Shown piece by piece: positions 1-8,223 of a stretch of 64,000 bases of DNA. The stretch is taken from positions 25,621 through 89,620 of the forward strand of contig CAJPFG010000023.1 in assembly GCA_905339235.1 (NCBI GenBank), written 5' to 3'. Each line of letters starts with the position of its first letter. Position 1 is the stretch's first letter. The translations under genes were made by a program, and so were the position numbers. The notes beneath the pieces were generated by a model, which saw nothing but the letters and a program-made list of their open reading frames with translations, searched no databases and was not told the origin of the DNA. Origin of the DNA: Phycisphaerales bacterium (GTDB lineage: Bacteria; Planctomycetota; Phycisphaerae; Phycisphaerales; UBA1924).

Positions 1-2220
1 TTCTGGCCGGCGCTGCGGTTTGAGCCTTCCACCGGCTCGGGACTGCGGTTCTTCGGCGAGTTCGTTGCGGCTAATCAGGCCGTGACCCTCCGCCGGCTGC
101 CCGGCATGGAGATGTCGGAACTGGAGTACTACTCGTGGTGGCCGCTGAAGTTGGTTCTGATGCTGTTTGTGATGAACATGGTCATCGCCACCGTCCGCCG
201 GATCGAGTTCAACTTCCGGAACATCGGCGTCCTGACGGTGCACACGGGCATCATCACCATCGCGCTGGGCAGCGTCTACTACAGCGGGCTTAAGCAGGAG
301 GGCGACACGCTCCTGCTCGCCGGCGAACTCGGGCCTTCCGGACGGCCGGGGGTCGGGCCGCCTCAGGATCGGTTCTTTGACAACACGCGGGTGGCGCTCT
401 TCGTGGATCAGGGCCGCGGCGTGGAGCAACGCGTGCTTTCCGGCGTTCCCCGGTACAACGACTACAACCTCGGCGCGGTCGCGGGCGAGTCGGCGTGGGA
501 GACTGCGGGGCTGAAGCGCCCGTGGGCCGGTGCGCAGCGGGACTTGCGCGTGCCGGTGCCCCGGTCCAGATACGGCCTGTGCGACCCGGATATTTCGCTG
601 GAGATCGTCGGGTACGCGTCGTACGCCGAACCTGTCGAAGACTACGTCAAGGTCGAAGCAGGAACATCCGGCGCTCCGCTCCGCGTGGTCTACCTGCATA
701 GCGCCGTGCCGGATGCCAACACCGGGCAAGTCCCCCAGGGTCCGGTCTTCGCGTTTTTTCTGAGCCCGGCCGCGCCGGCAGATCGGGTCTCCGAGAACGA
801 CGCGTTCGGCGTGGAGTACACGCTTGGCCCGAGCGGGGGGATGAGCCAGGCCCGTTGGCGCGACCTCTCGGAGCCGCTTCCGGACGGGGCCGAGCACGGA
901 CTGGTCGTCGAAATCCCGGCGAGTTCGTTCCGCGGGGCATACGAGGCCAAGGTGGGAGAGACAATCACCATCGGCGACACGGGATACCGTGTCGAAGTCC
1001 GTGAACTGCGGCCAACTCCGCCATTTCCGATTATCACCGAGGGCTACCGCGGCGCCACCAGCAGTGTGGCCGTCGTGCGCGTCACGGCCCCGGATGGAGC
1101 CGCGTTCGACCGCTACGTCTACCACCGTTTCCCGGAAATCAACCAGGATGTGCTTGGCGCCACCGACGAAGGCCGGCCCATCCGGCGTGACGCCGATCCG
1201 GCCATCCGCGTCTCGCTCGTCGAGGCCGACCGCCTTCAGGTGTACATCGACGAACCGCAACCAGGCCAGACTCGCGCCATCGTGCGCGGCGCCCAAAGTG
1301 TCCGCGTCTTCGAGACCGACCAGATCGGGAGCGAAGGGTGGATCCGCGGAGTCGCCGGGGACCTGGTCAGCCTTCGCGTCGGCGAGCGCTGGGATCGGGC
1401 GATCAAGATTGAGCGCCCGGCGCCCGTATCGGAGGAGCGGCAAGACCGCCGGTTGGCCGGCACGCACGACGCGGCGATGCTGGGTGTGGAACTGCGAGCC
1501 CCCGGCGCGGGATCCGGATTTCGGCGCGTGGTGTGGCTCCCGTTCAACAAGTACGTCGGCATCATGAGCGGGGCCGAACGGAAGATCGATCTGCCGGATG
1601 GGCGCGCGATATCGCTGACCTTCGGCCGGATGCAGCACCGATTCCCCGACTTCGCGATCCAACTCTCGGACTTCCAGATGATCGCCTACGACCACCGCGG
1701 CGCGCCCCGGGACTACCAGTCTGTCGTGCGGGTGACGCCGATGGACGCGGCCACCTTCAGGCAGTTCGAGCACGTGACCAAACTGAACAACCCGCTGCGC
1801 GCCCCATCGCACTGGGATGAGTCTCGCCCGTGGATCGCCAATGCCGCGGGCCGACTCGCCGGCGGGCTTTCTCCCCGCCAGTTCAAGTTGAGCCAGGCGG
1901 GCTGGGACGCGGCCGGCTGGCAGCGAACGCAGGCGCAGGCCGACGCGGGGATCATTCCGGGGCCCTACGCCTCCTTCACGATCCTGGGGGTCGGGAATAA
2001 TCCGGGCATCCACATCATTGCGTTCGGCGGGATTCTCATGGCCATCGGCATTCCGTGGGCGTTCTACCTCAAGCCGTACCTGGTCCGGCGCAAGAAGACG
2101 CGCATCCAGCAGCAACTCGCGGCGGGCACGTACCCCGTCCCCAGCCGCGCCCCCGCCGCATCGCCGGCAATCCAGCCGGTGTCCCAGATGACCACACCGC
2201 TCACGGAGGTCTCCGATTGA
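1..2220 (+). CDS. resB: ResB-like cytochrome c biogenesis protein (5' partial)
   Basis: Membrane component of system II cytochrome c maturation, which works with CcsA to deliver and attach haem to apocytochromes on the outer face of the membrane. The reading frame is open from the first base of the window, so the start lies upstream. An internal GTG at 82 is possible but would cut off an in-frame stretch (FWPALRFEP...). A membrane segment lies near 145-200 (LKLVLMLFVMNMVIATV), then one near 220-280 (VLTVHTGIITIALGSVYY). A long soluble extracytoplasmic domain follows, and a final membrane helix lies near 1990-2060 (GIHIIAFGGILMAIGIPWAF) before a basic tail. This is the usual ResB layout with a large periplasmic loop. 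It overlaps ccsA by four bases. The pairing with a clear CcsA makes the call firm even though the N-terminus is missing. Confidence 0.85.
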   Translation, partial: FWPALRFEPSTGSGLRFFGEFVAANQAVTLRRLPGMEMSELEYYSWWPLKLVLMLFVMNMVIATVRRIEFNFRNIGVLTVHTGIITIALGSVYYSGLKQEGDTLLLAGELGPSGRPGVGPPQDRFFDNTRVALFVDQGRGVEQRVLSGVPRYNDYNLGAVAGESAWETAGLKRPWAGAQRDLRVPVPRSRYGLCDPDISLEIVGYASYAEPVEDYVKVEAGTSGAPLRVVYLHSAVPDANTGQVPQGPVFAFFLSPAAPADRVSENDAFGVEYTLGPSGGMSQARWRDLSEPLPDGAEHGLVVEIPASSFRGAYEAKVGETITIGDTGYRVEVRELRPTPPFPIITEGYRGATSSVAVVRVTAPDGAAFDRYVYHRFPEINQDVLGATDEGRPIRRDADPAIRVSLVEADRLQVYIDEPQPGQTRAIVRGAQSVRVFETDQIGSEGWIRGVAGDLVSLRVGERWDRAIKIERPAPVSEERQDRRLAGTHDAAMLGVELRAPGAGSGFRRVVWLPFNKYVGIMSGAERKIDLPDGRAISLTFGRMQHRFPDFAIQLSDFQMIAYDHRGAPRDYQSVVRVTPMDAATFRQFEHVTKLNNPLRAPSHWDESRPWIANAAGRLAGGLSPRQFKLSQAGWDAAGWQRTQAQADAGIIPGPYASFTILGVGNNPGIHIIAFGGILMAIGIPWAFYLKPYLVRRKKTRIQQQLAAGTYPVPSRAPAASPAIQPVSQMTTPLTEVSD

Positions 2221-4055
2221 ACCAGCGAAACCTCGATTCCGGCAGGCCGTTCCGTGGCGCGATCTCTGGGCTTCTGCGGGCGGTTCTTCCGGTCATTTTC
2301 GCTTTCTGCGTGCTGGTCGTGAGACCCGTTCGTGCGCAGAACGCCCCCGAAGGCAACGCTCACCCCCGCACTCAGGCCGTCAATGAGTCGGGGCTTTCAC
2401 TTCCAAATCCTTTTGGCGAGCACTCGCGCGATCTCGCGGCTGTGTGCTCGACCGAGGACAAGGCCGCGTTCGCCGCCACCCTGAACCTTGAACCGCTGCG
2501 CGACCTGGCGGTGTTTCACAACGGCCGCGTCAAGATTCTCGATACGCTTGCGCGCGAGACCGTTCGGGAGGTGACCGGCCGCTCGCAATACCGCGGGGAC
2601 TACCTTGATCCCGCGAAGCCGGGTGGGGGCGCGAAGAGCATCGTGACCCGCAAGTTCGACCCGCTCTTTACGCTGCTGGACATGACGATTGATCCGGCGT
2701 ACTACGCGGACAAGCCGCTTGTCGGTGTGGACTTTCTGCCGCTCCGGCGCGAGTTGCTGGAGGTGGCCTTTCCGGAGGATGCCGCGGCCCGCGACCGCTG
2801 GCTTCGCCTCGGACGCGTGTCTCCCCGAATGATCGACCAGTACGTTCGCGTGAGCAGCGCCCGGTCGATGTCCGACGACTCAAGCCGCCGGGCCCTGGGA
2901 ATGCTGGATGAGGGTGTGTCGCTTTTCCTGGAAGGGAAGGCCAACTTCGTGATGGTGGCCCCCGCCCAGAGCACTCTGCCGTGGAGCCACCTTTCGCGAC
3001 TCGATCCGCAGCACCCTGTGCGGGTCGCGGCCGCGGCGATCGGGCAGGCCTGGCGTGCTCGCGATTCGGCGCTGGCCAACCAAGCCATCGCGTCGCTGGC
3101 CTCGGAGTTGCCGAAGATCAACGCGGAGGTCTACCCCGCGGGCCGCCGGACGCTCGAGCGGCTTTACAACCGGTCCAACGCCTTCGAGTGGGGGTTCTGG
3201 ACCTACGGGCTCGCGCTGGTCACGTTGCTGGTGGCATTCGGCACCGCGCGCCCGTGGCTGGCGCGCGCCGGCGCGGGCGTGCTGTTCGTTTCGCTCGCCC
3301 TGCACGCATTCGGATTCGTGACCCGCTGCCTCATCGCCGAGCGATTCGCGATCCAGAACCAGTTTGAGTCCATGACCGGACTGAGCCTGTTCGCGGTCGT
3401 GGTGGGGGCGTCCATCATGCTGCTGCGGCGGCAATGGCTCTTCGGCGCGGCCGCGGCGGGTGTGGGGTTTCTCGTCCTCATCACCGCGACCCAGACGAAC
3501 ATCCCCGGGCAGGCGATCGAGCGTGAGGCCGCGATTCTCAATACCAGCGTGCTCCTCAAGTACCACGTGACGACGGTGCTCTCGTCGTACGGGCTGATCG
3601 CGCTGGGCTTCGTGGTGAGCCTGTTCTATCTCGGGGTGCATTACGCGGGAATCCTGCGGCCCGCTTCGGCACAGGGCGCCGTGACGACCGCCGGTATCGC
3701 CGTCGCGCTGGGTGACGACCGCGGCCAGATCGGCACCCGCCTCCGCCTGCTCGCCGACCTCGACACCGCCCAGATGGTCGTCCTCCAACTGGCGTTTTGG
3801 ACGCTGGGGGTTGGAATTCTGTTGGGGGCGTGGTGGGCCGATCACTCCTGGGGCCGATGGTGGGCGTTTGATCCGAAGGAGACCTGGGCGCTAATCACCT
3901 GGATCGTGTACCTCATCGTGATCCACGTGCGAGTTGCCGCGCCGGGCAACAAGGGGCTCACGACGGCGTGGCTCAGCGTCGTCGGGTTCGGCGTGATGCT
4001 CTGGACGTACTTCGGGGTCAACCTGCTTCTGCCCGGGCTGCACGCGTACGCGTAA
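2217..4055 (+). CDS. ccsA: Cytochrome c biogenesis protein CcsA (haem handling, WWD domain)
   Basis: Partner of ResB in system II cytochrome c assembly; it moves and presents haem for attachment to CxxCH motifs. 612 residues from a TTG at 2217 that overlaps the resB stop (TTGA) and has GGAGG at 2205-2209, seven bases away; the frame is open further upstream but inside resB. Residues 1-41 look like a signal peptide or first membrane helix (LLRAVLPVIFAFCVLVV). Residues about 45-310 form an N-terminal soluble region. From about residue 320 there are several membrane helices. The tryptophan-rich haem motif is at about 538-550 (WGRWWAFDPKETWALI). The protein is much longer than minimal CcsA because of the N-terminal region, as also seen in other planctomycetes (from memory). 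Tight coupling to resB implies co-translation. Confidence 0.9.
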   Translation: MNQRNLDSGRPFRGAISGLLRAVLPVIFAFCVLVVRPVRAQNAPEGNAHPRTQAVNESGLSLPNPFGEHSRDLAAVCSTEDKAAFAATLNLEPLRDLAVFHNGRVKILDTLARETVREVTGRSQYRGDYLDPAKPGGGAKSIVTRKFDPLFTLLDMTIDPAYYADKPLVGVDFLPLRRELLEVAFPEDAAARDRWLRLGRVSPRMIDQYVRVSSARSMSDDSSRRALGMLDEGVSLFLEGKANFVMVAPAQSTLPWSHLSRLDPQHPVRVAAAAIGQAWRARDSALANQAIASLASELPKINAEVYPAGRRTLERLYNRSNAFEWGFWTYGLALVTLLVAFGTARPWLARAGAGVLFVSLALHAFGFVTRCLIAERFAIQNQFESMTGLSLFAVVVGASIMLLRRQWLFGAAAAGVGFLVLITATQTNIPGQAIEREAAILNTSVLLKYHVTTVLSSYGLIALGFVVSLFYLGVHYAGILRPASAQGAVTTAGIAVALGDDRGQIGTRLRLLADLDTAQMVVLQLAFWTLGVGILLGAWWADHSWGRWWAFDPKETWALITWIVYLIVIHVRVAAPGNKGLTTAWLSVVGFGVMLWTYFGVNLLLPGLHAYA

Positions 4056-4072
4056 CGCATGGAGTTCAGGCC

Positions 4073-4771
4073 TTGTTCGCAGGCACACCCGAACTGGAGA
4101 TAGCGGCGTCGGCCATCCGGCTGACTCGTGACTTCTATTCGGTCGGCGCTGCGGACTTGGCTCCTCGCCTTCTGGGGCAGATCGTCGTACGGGTACTTCC
4201 GGGCGGGGAGAGGCTCGCGGGCGTCATCGTCGAGGCCGAGGCGTACCTGGGCGTGAAGGACCGCGCCAGCCACGCGTTCGGCGGCCGTCGAACACCGCGG
4301 AACGAGACCATGTACGCCCGGCCCGGCACGGCCTACGTGTACTTCACGTACGGGATGCACTTCTGCATGAACGTGGTCTGCGGCGAACTGGGCGAGCCGG
4401 CCGCGGTCCTGATTCGGGCCCTGCACCCGATCGAGGGGTTGGAAGTCATGGCGGACCAGCGCGCCAAGGGAAGCGTGCGGAGCGGGCTCAAGGTGACGGA
4501 ACTTTGCAGCGGGCCGGGGAAACTGTGCCGGGCCCTGGCCATCGACCGATCACTGGATGGGGTCGATCTGTGCACCTGCGACGGGTTGTGGGTCGCCGAG
4601 GGCCCCGGGGTGCTGCCTCGCCGGACGCGTCGGGCGAGCCGGGTCGGTCTGGGGTTTGAAGGTCCCTGGGCCCGGCGGCGGCTGAGGTGGCTGGTTGCGG
4701 GGAACCCCCATTTGAGTTCGATTCCCCGGGCTATTCGGAAGATATTGCCGGGTAGCGGTTTGCGGTGCTAG
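4073..4771 (+). CDS. 3-methyladenine DNA glycosylase (AAG/MPG family)
   Basis: Base-excision repair enzyme that removes alkylated purines such as 3-methyladenine by cleaving the N-glycosidic bond. 232 residues from a TTG at 4073 with GGAG at 4061-4064; the frame extends into ccsA but has no better start there. Family marks: RLTRDFY near the N-terminus, LLGQ, the catalytic EAEAYLG segment (the Glu that activates water), RTPRNETMYARPGTAYVYFTYG and MNVV. The length matches the roughly 200-residue bacterial family with a slightly longer C-terminus. It lies 17 bases after ccsA and may be carried on the same transcript. Other members of this fold are few, so the assignment is secure; only the start is open. 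Confidence 0.9.
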   Translation: MFAGTPELEIAASAIRLTRDFYSVGAADLAPRLLGQIVVRVLPGGERLAGVIVEAEAYLGVKDRASHAFGGRRTPRNETMYARPGTAYVYFTYGMHFCMNVVCGELGEPAAVLIRALHPIEGLEVMADQRAKGSVRSGLKVTELCSGPGKLCRALAIDRSLDGVDLCTCDGLWVAEGPGVLPRRTRRASRVGLGFEGPWARRRLRWLVAGNPHLSSIPRAIRKILPGSGLRC

Positions 4772-4818
4772 CATCGTGCTTAGGGCGGGAGCCTCCGAGC
4801 ACCGATAGGAGTTCGACG

Positions 4819-5202
4819 GTGAGCGAATTCGTTCCGGACTTGCGTTCGATCGCGCAGCATGCTGGCCCCTTCCCGCCCCAAGCGGTTGCCTTTATCAGGG
4901 AAGGGCTGGCGCACACCGTCAAGATGTTGCACGGAGACGCCGATGCCGACGAGGAGCGCCGCCACGTCAACGGCCAGCAACTCTGCCTTGGCCTGCGCGA
5001 CTACGCCCTCAAGCAGTACGGCCGCCTCGCCCGCACCGTGTTGAAGAGTTGGAATATCACGACCACCGAGGATTTCGGCAAGATCGTCTTCGCGATGATT
5101 GAGGCCGAACTCATGCGCAAGACCGAGCAGGACTCGATGGACGACTTCCGCGCGGTCTACGACTTCGACGAGGCCTTCGGCGACGTCTCGTTCAGCCGGT
5201 GA
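4819..5202 (+). CDS. Conserved small protein, Minf_1886-like
   Basis: 127 residues from a GTG at 4819, preceded by AGGAG at 4807-4811. I recognise it as like the uncharacterised Minf_1886 family of planctomycetes and verrucomicrobia. Typical marks are FVLEGLxHT-like FIREGLAHTVKML, HVNGQQLCLGLRDYA, and an acidic C-terminal half with TTEDFGKIVFAMIEAELM and DFRAVYDFDEAFG. It has no signal peptide, no membrane segment and no cysteine cluster, so it is probably a soluble cytoplasmic protein. The function is unknown. It sits alone between a DNA glycosylase and a transporter gene, which gives no useful context. Confidence 0.75.
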   Translation: MSEFVPDLRSIAQHAGPFPPQAVAFIREGLAHTVKMLHGDADADEERRHVNGQQLCLGLRDYALKQYGRLARTVLKSWNITTTEDFGKIVFAMIEAELMRKTEQDSMDDFRAVYDFDEAFGDVSFSR

Positions 5203-5253
5203 AGACCAGAGCCCGGCGTGAAGCCACTCGGTCTGCCGTGGTACCATGCTCGC

Positions 5254-6210
5254 ATGAGTATTCCCCGTCGCGTCGCCCTTGCCGTAATTGCGTTCTGCCT
5301 CGCGCCGCTCGCCGCCGCGCAGTCGAAAGACCCGCCTCGCAAACCGGTGGTGGGGTTCTCGCAGGTCGGCGCCGAATCCGCGTGGCGGACGGCCGAAACG
5401 GCCTCGATCAAGGACGAAGCGTCGAAGCGCGGGGTGGAACTCAAGTTTGCTGACGCCCAGGGCAAGCAGGCGGCGCAGGTCCGCTCGCTGCGGTCGTTCA
5501 TCGCTCAGAAAGTGGACTACATCATCCTGGCGCCCATCGTCGAGAGCGGCTGGGATGAGGTCCTTGGTGACGCGAAGGCCGCGGGCATTCCGGTGCTGCT
5601 TGTGGACCGGGGCGTGAAGGTCAAGGACGAATCGCTCTTCGTGACGCTCATCGCCAGCGACTTTGTCGAGGAGGGCCGGATGGCGGGCGAGTGGCTCGCG
5701 AAGCAGACCGGGGGCAAGGCTTCGATCGTCGAGTTGCAGGGGACCACCGGCGCGGCTCCGGCGATCGACCGCCGGAAGGGCTTTGCGCAGGCCATTGCCG
5801 CCCACCCCGATATGAGGATCATCAAGAGCCAGTCGGGAGACTTCAGCCGGGCCAAGGGCAAAGAGGTAATGGAAGCCTTCATCAAGAGCGAGGGCCGGAA
5901 GATCACCGCGGTGTACGCGCATAACGACGACATGGCGCTGGGAGCGATCCAGGCGCTGGACGAAGCCGGGATGAAACCCGGGGCGGGCGTCACGGTGATC
6001 TCCATCGATGCGGTGAAGGGCGCGTTCGAGGCCATGGTCGAGGGCAAACTCAACGCGACGGTCGAGTGCAATCCGCTGCTGGGCCCGATGGCCTTCGACA
6101 CGATTGAGAAGCACCGCAAGGGCGAAACCATCCCCAAGTTCATCAAGCAGACGGATCGGCTGTTCGACCAGTCGCAGGCGGCCGAGGCCATCAAGATGCG
6201 GCAGTACTGA
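5254..6210 (+). CDS. ytfQ: Periplasmic sugar-binding protein, YtfQ (galactofuranose) type
   Basis: Substrate-binding protein of an ABC sugar importer. 318 residues; the start at ATG 5254 gives an N-terminal signal peptide (VALAVIAFCLAPLAAAQ). The mature part is a Peripla_BP_4 fold and follows E. coli YtfQ closely from memory: VGFSQVGAESAWR, KGFAQAIAAHPDMRIIKSQS, GDFSRAKGKEVMEAFIKSEG and YAHNDDMALGAIQAL all have near-identical YtfQ counterparts. YtfQ binds galactofuranose, so a furanose sugar is the likely ligand. The fused permease gene starts at the very next base after this stop, so the two form an operon. The specificity is inferred from similarity alone. Confidence 0.85.
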   Translation: MSIPRRVALAVIAFCLAPLAAAQSKDPPRKPVVGFSQVGAESAWRTAETASIKDEASKRGVELKFADAQGKQAAQVRSLRSFIAQKVDYIILAPIVESGWDEVLGDAKAAGIPVLLVDRGVKVKDESLFVTLIASDFVEEGRMAGEWLAKQTGGKASIVELQGTTGAAPAIDRRKGFAQAIAAHPDMRIIKSQSGDFSRAKGKEVMEAFIKSEGRKITAVYAHNDDMALGAIQALDEAGMKPGAGVTVISIDAVKGAFEAMVEGKLNATVECNPLLGPMAFDTIEKHRKGETIPKFIKQTDRLFDQSQAAEAIKMRQY

Positions 6211-8214
6211 GTGGCGACTCCCCTGCGCCCAGCGCCGGAAGTGCTGCGGGCGTTCGCGCCATTCGCGGCGCTGGCGGCGCTGCTGCTCGCCAACGCGATC
6301 TTCACGCCCGGGTTCGCGACGCTTGAAGTGCGCGAGGGGCGGCTGTTCGGGGCGATCATCGACATCCTGCAGAACGGCTCCCCCATTCTGCTTCTCGCGG
6401 TGGGGATGACGCTTGTTATCGCGGCGGGGGCCATCGATCTCTCGGTCGGCTCCGTCATGGCCCTTTCGGCGGCGGTCGCGGCCGTGCTCGTCACCCGCGG
6501 CCAGCCCTTCGCGATGGCGCTGGTCGCGGCGCTGGGCGTGGGCGCGACGTGCGGGCTCGCGAATGGGCTCATTGTCTCGGTCGCGCGCCTTCAGCCCGTG
6601 GTCGCGACGCTCATGACACTCATCGCCTGCCGTGGGCTCGCGCAGACCCTGACCGGCGACCAGAAAGTTCGGTTCGAGGACCCCGCGTTCGGTTCTTTCG
6701 CGAACGGTTCGTTCCTCGGGCTTCCCTCGCCGCTGCTTCTGGTCGCGGGCGCGGCCGTCGTTGCGGGCTTCATGCTCCGGCGGACCGTCGCGGGATTCCG
6801 GCTTCAGGTTGTCGGATCGAACCCCGTCGCGGCCGGGTACTGCGGCGTGAGCGTTCGTCGGCACACCATCGGTGCGTACGTGGCGAGCGGAGTCTGCGCG
6901 GCTTTCGCGGGGTTGCTGGCCGCGGGTGACATCAAGGAGGCCGACGTAGCCGGGTGCGGGCTGTACAGCGAACTTGACGCGATCCTCGCGGTGGTCATCG
7001 GCGGCACGGCGCTTACGGGCGGGCGGGCGCGGCTGGTGGGATCGTTGCTGGGCGCGATCGTCATGCAGACTCTCACCGTGACGCTCCAGATGCGCGGGGT
7101 GATCACCGAGCACACGCTGATCGTGAAGGGCGCGGCGGTTCTGGTGGTGACGCTGATCCAGGTTGCGTCGCGCGCGCCGGCCGGTCCGGTGCATTCGCGC
7201 TCCGATTTGGCCGCCGATTCGCCCGCGCGCCGGACGTGGCTGCCGGCGCTCGCGGCGCTGGCCGCGCTGGTGGCCGCGGCCGGATGGCGGTATCACGACG
7301 CGTACTTCCTTTCCGCGCCGACGTTCCTGAACCTGCTGAACGACAACGCCGTGCTGGGGCTGGCCGCGGTGGGCGCAGCGGTGGTGATTCTCAGCGGCGG
7401 GATCGACCTTTCCGTCGGCGCGGTGATGAGTCTTGCGAGCATCGTGCTTGCGACGCTGCTGTCCCGGGCCGGCTGGCCCCTGTGGGCCGCGCTACCGGCG
7501 ACGCTCGCGAGCACGACGCTGTTTGGCGCGCTTCAAGGCATAATCATCGAGCGGGCCCGGCTGCCGGCGTTCATCGTGACGCTGGCGGGGATGTTCATGG
7601 CGCGCGGCCTGGCGTTCGTGATCAGCCTGGAACCGGTATCGATTTCCGGCGAGCAGCATGAGGCGTTGGCGGCGGCGATTCCACTGGGGGGCGGCCGGCG
7701 AGTGGCGATCGGGGCGATGCTGTGGCTGGCCGCGAGCGTGATCGCGTGGTTGGTGCTGGCGTGGACGCGGTTCGGACGGCGCGTGTACGCCCTGGGCGGG
7801 AGCGAAACGGCGAGCCGCGCGATGGGAGTTCCCGTTGCGAGGACGCGCGTCGCGGTCTATGGAGTGAGCGGCCTGTGCGCGGGGTTGGGCGGGGTTGCGC
7901 TGACGGCGTACCTGTCCGGGGGATCGCATTTCGAGGGCGTGGGGCTGGAACTCGACGCGATCGCCGCGGTGGCGATCGGCGGCACGCTCCTCGCGGGGGG
8001 CGTGGGCTCGGTGGCGGGGAGCGTGGTGGGCGTGCTGATTCTGGGGCTGGTGGTTGTGTCGGTGACGACGTACGAGCCCAACGCCGCGAGCGCGGGGTCC
8101 ACAAAGGTGATCACGGCGGGGCTGCTGCTGGCGTTCGTGCTTCTCCAACGGGTTCTGAGCGTATTGTCCGCTCACCGGAATCGTCCATTTGCACCCGCAC
8201 CGCCCGTGCCGTAG
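6211..8214 (+). CDS. Fused double ABC sugar permease (YtfT-YjfF type)
   Basis: Membrane permease of the sugar importer. 667 residues in one frame starting with a GTG at 6211, abutting the ytfQ stop. It contains two complete BPD_transp_2 permeases in tandem. The first (about residues 10-315) has GMTLVIAAGAIDLSVGSVM and AILAVVIGGTALTGG. The second (about 345-655) has AAVVILSGGIDLSVGAVM and AIAAVAIGGTLLAGG. In E. coli these halves are separate proteins, YtfT and YjfF, which form a heterodimer. Here they form one polypeptide of about twice the usual length. I see no ABC ATPase (YtfR equivalent) in this operon or elsewhere in the window. The next gene is an unrelated exporter. Confidence 0.88.
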   Translation: MATPLRPAPEVLRAFAPFAALAALLLANAIFTPGFATLEVREGRLFGAIIDILQNGSPILLLAVGMTLVIAAGAIDLSVGSVMALSAAVAAVLVTRGQPFAMALVAALGVGATCGLANGLIVSVARLQPVVATLMTLIACRGLAQTLTGDQKVRFEDPAFGSFANGSFLGLPSPLLLVAGAAVVAGFMLRRTVAGFRLQVVGSNPVAAGYCGVSVRRHTIGAYVASGVCAAFAGLLAAGDIKEADVAGCGLYSELDAILAVVIGGTALTGGRARLVGSLLGAIVMQTLTVTLQMRGVITEHTLIVKGAAVLVVTLIQVASRAPAGPVHSRSDLAADSPARRTWLPALAALAALVAAAGWRYHDAYFLSAPTFLNLLNDNAVLGLAAVGAAVVILSGGIDLSVGAVMSLASIVLATLLSRAGWPLWAALPATLASTTLFGALQGIIIERARLPAFIVTLAGMFMARGLAFVISLEPVSISGEQHEALAAAIPLGGGRRVAIGAMLWLAASVIAWLVLAWTRFGRRVYALGGSETASRAMGVPVARTRVAVYGVSGLCAGLGGVALTAYLSGGSHFEGVGLELDAIAAVAIGGTLLAGGVGSVAGSVVGVLILGLVVVSVTTYEPNAASAGSTKVITAGLLLAFVLLQRVLSVLSAHRNRPFAPAPPVP

Positions 8215-8223
8215 ATTCATCGC

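Noticed and set aside
4780..7296. 838-codon minus-strand frame over the ytfQ/permease region
   Set aside because: Antisense shadow of clearly recognisable genes; Arg-rich composition without domains.
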